From an uncultured bacterium (lineage in GTDB: Bacteria; Actinomycetota; Actinomycetes; S36-B12), in NCBI GenBank assembly GCA_903850745.1, contig CAINMH010000115.1:1-32529 (forward strand): 32,529 nt of DNA, read 5' to 3'. This document shows, one piece after another, positions 8,485-14,840 of the stretch; position 1 is the first letter of the stretch; each line of letters begins with the position of its first letter. A model generated the notes under the pieces. It was not told the DNA's origin, did not search any database, and worked only from the letters and a program-made list of their open reading frames with translations. The position numbers and the translations under genes are program-made.

Positions 8485-9389
8485 CCGAGCGCGCTCAACT
8501 CGTCGAAAGATTTGCTCAGTAAATCCGCAAGGTGTGCATTAGACGCCCGATACGTGCTTCTCACCCGTTCACGCAATTCATCGGGCATGACAATTGTTGT
8601 ACGAGATGCGACCCCGTCAAGATTATTTGCTGCACGGGGAATCAAATCGCGAAGTGCCCACTCGTCTTCTACTACTGCGAGAGCGTTCGCAATCCGTTTG
8701 GGCGGAGTAGCGGTTTGCACTCCAAAGAGAGCAGCGGCAGTTTGCCAGTACTCGGGAGTCGACATCTCTTCGAGTAACAAGCAATGCACGTGGTCTGGCC
8801 CAACCGCACCGCGCAGCTGAACTATCCACGACGCCCAATCACAATGCGAAACGCCAGTCGGAGTGGGATCAGTGAGAAATTCGCTCACTCTGCGCTCAAA
8901 ATCCTGCTGTGCAGGCGACACCATTTGTCTCGCTACCTCAGCGTAATTCGAAGGCAACCATGTCGACTGGGCCCGTAGCGTGACGAGGACCTCTATCGCA
9001 AACTCATGCGCCAAAACCTCGAGGAGGCTCACGATCGGAGGTTCCTCATTTTCAAGAAACGGAAATCCCCGTCCCCTGCGCTGAATCACCCGTACGAGAT
9101 CTTCGTCGCTGACAATCGGACTTCCGACCACCTCAATCGCCCTAGCTATGGCTTTCGCGACCGGAGCAATTTCGGCCGCCGCCCACCGCTCGGTAGCCCA
9201 GATGGGCGGACGAGTTACCGCAGCACGAAGCGCGGGAAAGAGATCGAAATCCGGCAGGTCCAATCCAGGGGCCGCTTTGCCGAGGTAGCGACCAGCACAG
9301 TTCTTGGCCAGCCAGCGCTGCAGAGTTGTCGTCCCCGTCTTCGGGAAGCCAACATGCAAGATCAGTCGCCCGCTCCCCCTAATGGCCAA
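8478..9389 (-). CDS. Sulfotransferase-like P-loop protein
   Basis: A 303-residue protein with the 5'-phosphosulfate-binding loop HVGFPKTGTTTLQ (residues 12-24) of PAPS-dependent sulfotransferases. A later VTLRAQSTWLPSNYAE segment (136-151) is placed like the 3'-phosphate-binding Arg/Ser region. It has no signal peptide, so it would act in the cytosol on a carbohydrate or lipid acceptor. The start is uncertain: the frame opens with TTG at 9389, 20 nt from the divergent glutathione peroxidase ATG, without a Shine-Dalgarno sequence. The P-loop begins at residue 12, so little can be missing. Low similarity to named subfamilies keeps the acceptor unknown. Confidence 0.75.
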   Translation of the reverse strand: MAIRGSGRLILHVGFPKTGTTTLQRWLAKNCAGRYLGKAAPGLDLPDFDLFPALRAAVTRPPIWATERWAAAEIAPVAKAIARAIEVVGSPIVSDEDLVRVIQRRGRGFPFLENEEPPIVSLLEVLAHEFAIEVLVTLRAQSTWLPSNYAEVARQMVSPAQQDFERRVSEFLTDPTPTGVSHCDWASWIVQLRGAVGPDHVHCLLLEEMSTPEYWQTAAALFGVQTATPPKRIANALAVVEDEWALRDLIPRAANNLDGVASRTTIVMPDELRERVRSTYRASNAHLADLLSKSFDELSALGY

Positions 9390-9397
9390 ATCTAGTA

Positions 9398-9403
9398 GAC
9401 AAT
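9398..9403 (+). promoter_or_regulatory. -10 box of a leaderless glutathione peroxidase promoter
   Basis: GACAAT is followed by six bases and then the ATG at 9410. There is no Shine-Dalgarno sequence. The box sits inside the 20-nt divergent gap shared with the sulfotransferase-like gene. Confidence 0.4.
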
Positions 9404-9409
9404 GGGCAC

Positions 9410-9895
9410 ATGTCTGACGCGACCATCTACGACCTGTCCTTCACCGACAACCACGGCCAGCAGGTCGACTTGGCCCAATTCGCTGGCCGTCCGGTTCTCA
9501 TCGTCAACACCGCGAGTAAGTGCGGGTTCACGCCGCAGTACGAAGGACTCCAGAAGATGTACGAGGAGTTCAAGGATCAGGGCCTAGTCATCATTGGATT
9601 CCCATGCGATCAGTTCGCCCATCAGGAACCAGGTGACGACGCACAGATTGAAGAGTTCTGTCAGATCAACTACGGCGTGGATTTCCCGTTGTCATCAAAG
9701 GTTGACGTCAACGGCTCAGACGAGCACCCGGTCTTTGGATTCTTAAAGAAGCAATCAAAGAGTCCACTCGGTTCGCGCATCAAATGGAACTTCACCAAGT
9801 TCCTCATCTCCCCTGATGGCAAGACCGTGAAGCGCTACGCCCCCACGACTACTCCCAAAGCAATCGCCCCCGATGTGGAGAAATTGCTCAACTGA
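9410..9895 (+). CDS. Glutathione peroxidase family, thioredoxin-dependent type
   Basis: A 161-residue Cys-type glutathione peroxidase that reduces hydrogen peroxide and organic hydroperoxides in the cytosol. The peroxidatic C38 is in NTASKCGF, followed by Q72 (FAHQEP) and W126-N127 (KWNFTKF), which complete the tetrad. C84 in EEFCQINYG sits 46 residues after C38, the spacing of the resolving cysteine in thioredoxin-dependent members. Thioredoxin is therefore the likely reductant rather than glutathione. The length is normal for the bacterial branch. It stands alone, between the sulfotransferase-like gene and the RNA helicase. Confidence 0.95.
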   Translation: MSDATIYDLSFTDNHGQQVDLAQFAGRPVLIVNTASKCGFTPQYEGLQKMYEEFKDQGLVIIGFPCDQFAHQEPGDDAQIEEFCQINYGVDFPLSSKVDVNGSDEHPVFGFLKKQSKSPLGSRIKWNFTKFLISPDGKTVKRYAPTTTPKAIAPDVEKLLN

Positions 9896-9925
9896 TCAAC
9901 TGCAGGGCCAAACGCGCTCAATTAG

Positions 9926-9931
9926 TAGTTT
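9926..9931 (+). promoter_or_regulatory. Candidate -10 box upstream of leader ORF and helicase
   Basis: TAGTTT fits TANNNT and lies 8 nt before the ATG of a 41-codon leader ORF at 9940. Transcription from here would give the helicase a leader of about 130 nt. No good -35 is visible, so this is tentative. Confidence 0.3.
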
Positions 9932-9939
9932 CGTCCACA

Positions 9940-10065
9940 ATGACGTACAGTCTTATGCGGAACCTCCGTTCCCATCCAATGGACGCGAACTATGCGTCTG
10001 CATGCTGGTCTGGCATCTTCGGCGAAAAGCCACCGCGAGACGAGCTTGTCGTCTCGAAAGTGTGA
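9940..10065 (+). CDS. Possible 41-residue leader peptide before the helicase
   Basis: A small open frame runs from ATG 9940 to TGA 10063-10065 and ends 2 nt before the helicase ATG at 10068, close enough for translational coupling. The peptide starts MTYSLMRNLR and ends PPRDELVVSKV; no family is recognised. Its last codons contain the 8-bp hairpin described separately. Codon composition resembles neighbouring genes but the frame is short, so it may be chance. Its placement, not homology, is the reason for listing it. Confidence 0.35.
   Translation: MTYSLMRNLRSHPMDANYASACWSGIFGEKPPRDELVVSKV
10036..10056 (+). promoter_or_regulatory. Hairpin in the 5' leader of the DEAD-box helicase
   Basis: CGAGACGA (10036-10043) and TCGTCTCG (10049-10056) are perfect inverted repeats around a GCTTG loop. 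The stem ends just before the weak GAAAG ribosome site and 11 nt before the ATG. It could modulate translation of the helicase, as leaders of cold-shock RNA helicases do elsewhere. The regulatory role is inference. Confidence 0.5.
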
Positions 10066-10067
10066 AT

Positions 10068-11342
10068 ATGTCGTTCGAATCCCTCGGGGTTAGCCCCGAA
10101 ATCGTCAGCATGCTCTCTAAACAGGGCATTTCCTCTCCCTTCCCTATCCAGATCGCCACCATTCCCGACGCAATCGCAGGCCGCGATGTGCTCGGTCGTG
10201 GGCAGACCGGATCGGGTAAGACCCTCGCCTTTGGGCTGCCGGTGCTCACGCGCCTTGCAGGCCGCAAGGCCAAGGCACGTAAGCCACTTGCCCTCGTCCT
10301 AGCGCCGACGCGCGAACTCGCGATGCAGATCCACGACGCCCTCGTGCCACTCGCACACAAGGTGGGCCTCAACTCCCAACTCATCGCGGGTGGAATGCCC
10401 TATCGCAAGCAGATCGATGCACTGCGCGCTGGCGTACCAATCCTTGTTGCAACGCCTGGTCGTCTCATGGACTTGATGGAAAAGGGCGAAGCGGATCTTT
10501 CTTCGGTCGAGATTGTGGTTCTTGATGAAGCCGATCAGATGGTTGATCTCGGCTTCCTGCCAGCCGTTCAGCTGATTCTCAACGCCACTCCAGCAAAGGG
10601 CCAACGGCTTCTCTTCAGCGCAACGCTCGATAAGCGCGTACAGAGTTTGGTGAAGTCCTACTTGAAGGACCCTGTTCAGCACTCGGTCAACACCGAGACT
10701 GCCTCAGTCACCACGATGGACCATCACGTACTGGTCATGCACCCCGAGCACAAGGACATCGTCACGGCCCAGATCGCCGCACGCGATGGCCGCACCCTCT
10801 TCTTCGTCCGCACGCAGCGCGGTGCTGATCGCCTCGCAGACAAGCTTGCGCTTCAGGGCGTTCCGGTGGGCTCGTTGCATGGTGGCAAGTCGCAGGCTGT
10901 GCGCACTCGCACGCTCAACGACTTCCGTTCCGGTGAGACATTGACGCTCGTTGCCACTGACGTTGCCGCTCGCGGAATCCACGTTGATGACATCTCACTG
11001 GTCGTACACGTCGATCCCCCGGCAGACCCGAAGGATTACTTGCACCGTGCCGGTCGCACAGCTCGCGCAGGCGAGTCAGGCACTGTGGTGACACTCACGA
11101 CCTCCAAGCAAAAGCACGTGGTCAAGTCGCTCACAGAAAAGGCCGGCGTTGAGGCGGCATTCGTTCGCGTTGAGCCACATGCCAAGGAGCTCGTGTCGAT
11201 CACAGGTTCACGCGAACCGAGTGGTGTGCCATGGCACCCAAAGCCAGAACCTTCCCGCTCAAGTGGTTCACGTCGTGACAAGCCAAAGACGTATGGCTTT
11301 CAGCATGGCAAGAAGCGCTACGGCGGAAAGCGCCCGGCTTAA
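10068..11342 (+). CDS. DEAD-box ATP-dependent RNA helicase, RhlE-like
   Basis: A 424-residue DEAD-box helicase that unwinds RNA in ribosome assembly, mRNA turnover or cold adaptation. All motifs are present: Q motif near 20-28 (GISSPFPIQ), GQTGSGKT 45-52, PTREL 80-84, TPGR 129-132, DEAD 153-156, SAT 184-186, ATDVAARG 296-303 and HRAGRTARAG 326-335. A short, basic and Gly/Ser-rich tail (about 390-424) probably binds RNA. The ATG at 10068 is chosen because homology begins there; the open frame extends upstream to 9873 without homology. Its stop abuts the convergent aquaporin stop. A hairpin and small ORF precede it. Confidence 0.96.
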   Translation: MSFESLGVSPEIVSMLSKQGISSPFPIQIATIPDAIAGRDVLGRGQTGSGKTLAFGLPVLTRLAGRKAKARKPLALVLAPTRELAMQIHDALVPLAHKVGLNSQLIAGGMPYRKQIDALRAGVPILVATPGRLMDLMEKGEADLSSVEIVVLDEADQMVDLGFLPAVQLILNATPAKGQRLLFSATLDKRVQSLVKSYLKDPVQHSVNTETASVTTMDHHVLVMHPEHKDIVTAQIAARDGRTLFFVRTQRGADRLADKLALQGVPVGSLHGGKSQAVRTRTLNDFRSGETLTLVATDVAARGIHVDDISLVVHVDPPADPKDYLHRAGRTARAGESGTVVTLTTSKQKHVVKSLTEKAGVEAAFVRVEPHAKELVSITGSREPSGVPWHPKPEPSRSSGSRRDKPKTYGFQHGKKRYGGKRPA

Positions 11343-12092
11343 TTACTCGCGCTCTGAACCGGCGACCTGTGCCTCGGGCATGGCCTCGTCTTTGCGAGTG
11401 ATCTTCCACAACACCACGGCGATAAGTGCGCCAACGAGTGGTGCCACGATGAAGAGCCACACCTGAGACAGCGCTGTGCCGCCTTCGAAGAGGGCCGGTC
11501 CCAGCGAACGAGCCGGATTCACTGAAGTGCCGGTCAGCGGAATGCCGACAAGGTGGACGAGCGTGAGCGTGAGGCCAATCGCGATGCCAGCGAAACCTGG
11601 TGCAGCGATGCGCTCGGTCACTAGCAAGATCACGAGCACGAACGCGGCCGTGAGCACCACCTCGAGCACGAACGCACCACCCATGTTGATCGCGCCGTTG
11701 TCATAGGAGTTTGTGCCGAGACCACCGGTGTAGTCCGTGACTCCGAATGACGAGACGAAGAGTTTGAGTAGGGCTCCTGCAGCAATCGCACCGATGAACT
11801 GCACGATCCAATAGCTAACTGCTTCCTTCGCTGGCATTCGACGCCCGACGAGCATCGCGAGGGTGACCGCAGGATTGACATGTGCCCCCGAGATTGGTCC
11901 GAAGGCATACGCGATGCCAAGAAGCACCAGGCCAAATGCCATCGCGACACCGACGATGCCGGCGCCTGGACCCTGCTGGTCCTTGCCGATCATCGCCGCG
12001 ATACCAAAGACAGCGGCGCCAACTGCGAGGAAGACGAGTAGGAAAGTACCGACGAACTCCGCGATTAGTTTGCGTACGAGACCGTTGTCCAT
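11343..12092 (-). CDS. aqpZ: Aquaporin, AqpZ-like water channel
   Basis: A 249-residue major intrinsic protein with six membrane helices and both NPA boxes (73-75 in SGAHVNPAV, 192-194 in TSVNPARS). The selectivity-filter residues F53, H180, T189 and R195 match those of AqpZ, which indicates a water channel rather than a glycerol facilitator. A hydrophilic tail with acidic residues ends the protein. TGGAGG lies 6 nt before the ATG. It is divergent from the second crotonase gene across a 150-nt region full of dyads. Confidence in the family is very high; the symbol rests on the filter residues. Confidence 0.95.
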   Translation of the reverse strand: MDNGLVRKLIAEFVGTFLLVFLAVGAAVFGIAAMIGKDQQGPGAGIVGVAMAFGLVLLGIAYAFGPISGAHVNPAVTLAMLVGRRMPAKEAVSYWIVQFIGAIAAGALLKLFVSSFGVTDYTGGLGTNSYDNGAINMGGAFVLEVVLTAAFVLVILLVTERIAAPGFAGIAIGLTLTLVHLVGIPLTGTSVNPARSLGPALFEGGTALSQVWLFIVAPLVGALIAVVLWKITRKDEAMPEAQVAGSERE

Positions 12093-12110
12093 GAAGTGCC
12101 TCCAGGTGTC

Positions 12111-12143
12111 AGCTCAGCGGCCGCCCGCTGAAGCTCAGCTGAG
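12111..12143. promoter_or_regulatory. Overlapping dyads in the aquaporin/crotonase divergent region
   Basis: AGCTCAGCGG (12111-12120) pairs with CCGCTGAAGCT (12125-12135) with one bulged base around a CCGC loop. The right arm overlaps a perfect 10-bp palindrome, CTCAGCTGAG (12134-12143). The dyads lie 19 nt upstream of the aquaporin ATG and about 100 nt upstream of the crotonase ATG. They may be an operator or a leader hairpin of the aquaporin mRNA. Confidence 0.45.
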
Positions 12144-12243
12144 GCGCACGATAGGCCTTTGTCCGCTGGATTCCTCGGAGGCACACATGGGGCAGGGGAC
12201 AAAGCAGGGATGGGATGATTTCATTCTGAACCTGAGGGAGTCC

Positions 12244-12990
12244 ATGATGAGTAATGAAGTCCTAGTTGAGGCGATCGACGGCGTCGCGCTAATCACCCTG
12301 AACGCACCTGAGCGCCGGAATGCGTTCACAGTGCCGATGGCCGAGGAGTTCATCGCTGTTTTGCGCGACATTGATGCGGATCGCTCTGTCGCGGCGACAG
12401 TCTTGAACGGTGCTGGCATCGACTTCTGCTCTGGTGGCGATCTAGCGACCCTGACTGCCGTGGGCAATGAGCCCTTCAGCGAGGACTCTTGGTCGGGCCT
12501 GCGCACGATCTACGACTCCTTCGTCACCTTCGGTTCGATTGCCACGCCCACCATCGCGGCCGTACACGGTGGTGCCGTGGGTGCCGGACTCAATCTGGCT
12601 CTAGCTGCGACGCTGCGCGTCGTTGCGCATGACGCGAAGTTGATGTCGGGCTTCCTGCGGATCGGCATACATCCCGGTGGCGGGCACTTCCATCTGCTTG
12701 AGCGCTACGTCGGCCAGGACACGGCCGCGGCCCTCTCGATATTCGGCGAGCAACTCAATGGCGATGACGCCGTACGTCTTGGACTAGCCTGGCGCGCGGT
12801 GCCGCAGGAGTCTGTGCTCGAGACTGCAATGGAGATGGCACGACGAATTCGTCGTAATCCAGATCTTGCTCGCGCAGCACTTCGGTCATGGCGTACGGAG
12901 TCCCGCGCATCATCAGATTGGGCCGCTGCTGTGGATATCGAACGGCTTCCGCAACTGCGTACGCTCTGGCAGAAATCGCATACGCAGTAA
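12244..12990 (+). CDS. Crotonase-fold protein lacking both catalytic glutamates
   Basis: A 248-residue enoyl-CoA hydratase/isomerase superfamily protein. The acyl-CoA oxyanion segments are intact (FCSGGDL 61-67, HGGAVGAG 108-115). The positions of the two hydratase glutamates hold N117 and F137, so it is probably not a water-adding hydratase. Isomerase, thioesterase, acyl-CoA-binding or another crotonase chemistry is possible. Two adjacent ATGs (12244, 12247) are candidates; GGGAG is 3 nt from the first and 6 nt from the second, so the second may be used. An open frame extends upstream to 11863 but only overlaps the aquaporin gene. It is a single gene, divergent from the aquaporin. Confidence 0.88.
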   Translation: MMSNEVLVEAIDGVALITLNAPERRNAFTVPMAEEFIAVLRDIDADRSVAATVLNGAGIDFCSGGDLATLTAVGNEPFSEDSWSGLRTIYDSFVTFGSIATPTIAAVHGGAVGAGLNLALAATLRVVAHDAKLMSGFLRIGIHPGGGHFHLLERYVGQDTAAALSIFGEQLNGDDAVRLGLAWRAVPQESVLETAMEMARRIRRNPDLARAALRSWRTESRASSDWAAAVDIERLPQLRTLWQKSHTQ

Positions 12991-12993
12991 GAA

Positions 12994-13017
12994 TTTTTTG
13001 CACATTTCTGCAAAAAA
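12994..13017. repeat. AT-rich hairpin after the crotonase gene
   Basis: TTTTTTGCA (12994-13002) and TGCAAAAAA (13009-13017) are perfect inverted repeats, starting 3 nt after the crotonase stop. The loop begins a 10-bp sequence, CATTTCTGCA (13003-13012), that recurs at 13059-13068. The stem is too AT-rich to be a strong intrinsic terminator, though the T-run and A-run could give weak bidirectional termination. Confidence 0.5.
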
Positions 13018-13032
13018 AGTTTGTTGAAATAC

Positions 13033-13061
13033 TTGCCATTGTCAGTCAGGTGATTTATCAT
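13033..13061 (+). promoter_or_regulatory. Promoter of the DUF222/HNH gene
   Basis: TTGCCA (13033-13038) and TATCAT (13056-13061) are separated by exactly 17 nt, a good housekeeping-sigma arrangement. The start point near 13068 gives a leader of about 124 nt before the ATG at 13192. The direct repeat CATTTCTGCA (13059-13068) overlaps the -10 and the start point, which would suit a repressor site. Confidence 0.55.
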
Positions 13062-13077
13062 TTCTGCATACGGTGGA

Positions 13078-13093
13078 GCTCTCGAACGAGAGC
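13078..13093 (+). promoter_or_regulatory. Perfect dyad in the DUF222/HNH leader
   Basis: GCTCTCG and CGAGAGC flank two A bases, forming a 16-bp perfect dyad about 10 nt after the predicted transcription start. As DNA it could be an operator; as RNA it would be a short hairpin with a 4-6-nt loop. Confidence 0.45.
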
Positions 13094-13191
13094 ATGTTTC
13101 ATGAGTTGCTTATGTCCGAGATGTCAATCTCACTGGGTTCTTGATTACGGGTCGTTGTGTTGCTGTCCACCCCGTTCGAAGGTGCCATTTC

Positions 13192-14076
13192 ATGTCCGTT
13201 GCTTCTCCCACTCGACGTCGCAATTCGCGTCGCCGCGTTGAGGTCACCCCGCGTGATGCACGACCACGTGTTGCGCCCTGTGTGTCGATGCATCAGGCAA
13301 TTGATGCGCTCGCCGTCGCGATGGACCAAGTCGTCGCACTTGCAGCTGTGGGCGCTGATGGCGTCACGAATGCCACCGGTCTGGGTGCAGGCGAGGTCGC
13401 CGTTGCACTAGCCGCAGAGCGCCGCCGACTTGAAGCCGCCTTGGCGGATGTTGTGGGAGTGCACGCTGCCAGTGGCGAATGGAACAACGAAGGCTTTGCG
13501 ACTCCCAAGGCATGGCTTCGGGCCCGCACCGGCGAGGGTGCCGCGGCATCCGGTCGCCTGATCGTGCAATCCAAGGCGCGCGAGACCTGCCCCTTGATGA
13601 CTGCCGCGTGGGCGGACGGCACAGTCACTTGGGGCCACGTCGCCGTGCTCACCGATGCCCACAAGTCCTTCCCGCACTTGCGCGAGGGGCTCAAGGCGAT
13701 CGAGGCCGACCTGGCCTACGCCGCCTCCGGGGTTGAGCCCGAAGAGTTCGGTCGCATCCTCTTCGAACACCTGCATGCCCTAGACCCGCAGGCCATGGAC
13801 GACGCTGACGCACAAAAGCGCCGTGATTCTGTGGGTCTACATGTTTCGCGGTGCCTGGACGGCTACGTACGCGTTGACGGACTGCTCGCACCCGAGGTGG
13901 GCGAGGCACTGCTTAGTGCGTTGACGGCCGCCCGCGAGGCAACTCGCGAGCCGAAGGGTGAAACTCCCCCGGGGGTTTCTCATCGACAAGCCGAGCCTGT
14001 CTCAGCGCAATATGTCTGCCCTCGCCCACATCGTCGCCGTTGCCTCACGCGTGGCCGGGGCAGACGGGCTGCCTAA
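13192..14076 (+). CDS. DUF222 N-terminal part of a frameshifted 13E12-family protein
   Basis: This frame encodes the N-terminal DUF222 domain of the actinobacterial 13E12 repeat family, with its alanine-rich helices and the W-x-x-G-x-V-T-W-x-H block (AAWADGTVTWGHVAVL). Genuine sequence runs from the ATG at 13192 (GAAGG about 9 nt upstream) to about 13965. After the C5G5 run at 13966-13975 the frame becomes arginine-rich and stops at 14076 without family features. The HNH half continues in the +1 frame. Dropping one base of the C or G run would restore a protein of about 460 residues, the usual family length. It is either a real frameshift mutation or a homopolymer sequencing error. A DNA-nicking or mobile-element role is suggested only by the HNH domain. 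Confidence 0.75.
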   Translation: MSVASPTRRRNSRRRVEVTPRDARPRVAPCVSMHQAIDALAVAMDQVVALAAVGADGVTNATGLGAGEVAVALAAERRRLEAALADVVGVHAASGEWNNEGFATPKAWLRARTGEGAAASGRLIVQSKARETCPLMTAAWADGTVTWGHVAVLTDAHKSFPHLREGLKAIEADLAYAASGVEPEEFGRILFEHLHALDPQAMDDADAQKRRDSVGLHVSRCLDGYVRVDGLLAPEVGEALLSALTAAREATREPKGETPPGVSHRQAEPVSAQYVCPRPHRRRCLTRGRGRRAA

Positions 14077-14575
14077 TACGCATGGCGAACGGCCAGTCGT
14101 ACACATCACTATCCCGACTGAGTCCCTCATCTGCGAGCGAGACGACAGTGGCGCTCTCCCCGGCTGGATTGAAAACTTCACCGGGCAGCCTGTCACGCCG
14201 ATCACCGCCGAGACGGCACGACGCATCTCTTGCGATGCAACCACACGTCTGATCAGCCTCGACCCACGAGGCTGCATCGACACGATCTCCGCATCAGTGC
14301 GGACGATCTCTCCGAAACTGCGTCGCTATGTCCTCACCCGCGATGGCGGCGTGTGCAGATACCCCGGATGTCACAGTCCAATTCACGAGGTTCACCACGT
14401 GATTCACTGGGCCCAAGGCGGTCCCACAACGACCAATAACCTTGCTGGCCTCTGTTACCACCATCACCATCTCGTGCACGAAGGCAACTGGACGCTGCAC
14501 GGCAATCCCGAATCGACGCTGACTTTCACCAATCCGGCCGGCCTCGAATGGCGAAGTCCGCCACTTCAGACATAG
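13958..14575 (+). CDS. HNH endonuclease C-terminal part of the same broken gene
   Basis: This frame continues the DUF222 protein after the frameshift. Family sequence resumes at RGFLIDKPSLSQRNMSALA and ends in an HNH nuclease domain. The domain has a CxxxxC zinc pair (CRYPGC), the EVHHVIHW catalytic His pair, GGPTTTNNL and LCYHHHHLVHEG. The apparent GTG start at 13958 lies inside the upstream coding frame and is probably not a natural start. Separate translation by re-initiation is possible, because both frames overlap for 119 nt. The small membrane-protein gene converges 13 nt downstream. Confidence 0.75.
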   Translation: MKLPRGFLIDKPSLSQRNMSALAHIVAVASRVAGADGLPNTHGERPVVHITIPTESLICERDDSGALPGWIENFTGQPVTPITAETARRISCDATTRLISLDPRGCIDTISASVRTISPKLRRYVLTRDGGVCRYPGCHSPIHEVHHVIHWAQGGPTTTNNLAGLCYHHHHLVHEGNWTLHGNPESTLTFTNPAGLEWRSPPLQT

Positions 14576-14588
14576 AGGTGAATTTCTG

Positions 14589-14798
14589 TCATTCCCCAGG
14601 TGGTGCGATCTGCCTTGCCTTTTTAAACAACACCACGGCGAAGGCCGCTGCGCCCACACCGGCGAGCAAGAAAACCAAAGCAAGCACGTCGAGTCCGGAG
14701 TAGATAACACGCAATACAAACGCGCCCAGCATCATGAGGGCCGCCGACCCCTGCAACACCATGGAGAAGTGCAGTTGTCGTCGAAGCTTGGCGTCCAT
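14589..14798 (-). CDS. Small two-helix membrane protein
   Basis: A 69-residue protein with two hydrophobic helices (about residues 12-31 and 36-58) joined by a short loop, and a basic segment (KKARQ) at the end of the second. No family is recognised. The ATG at 14798 is supported by a TAGCGT box 7 nt upstream, which gives a leaderless transcript. It lies 42 nt downstream of the giant gene's stop on the same strand but has its own promoter signal. Confidence 0.65.
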   Translation of the reverse strand: MDAKLRRQLHFSMVLQGSAALMMLGAFVLRVIYSGLDVLALVFLLAGVGAAAFAVVLFKKARQIAPPGE

Positions 14799-14805
14799 GC
14801 CGCAG

Positions 14806-14811
14806 ACGCTA
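14806..14811 (-). promoter_or_regulatory. -10 box of a leaderless small membrane-protein promoter
   Basis: TAGCGT on the minus strand is followed by seven bases and the ATG at 14798. No ribosome-binding site is visible. Confidence 0.45.
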
Positions 14812-14840
14812 CACGCTGTGATCTATCCCCCTGCTCCGTC

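Noticed and set aside
9873-10067. Extended N-terminus of the DEAD-box helicase
   Set aside because: The extra residues lack helicase homology, overlap the glutathione peroxidase end and contain a separate small ORF; the ATG at 10068 begins the conserved domain.
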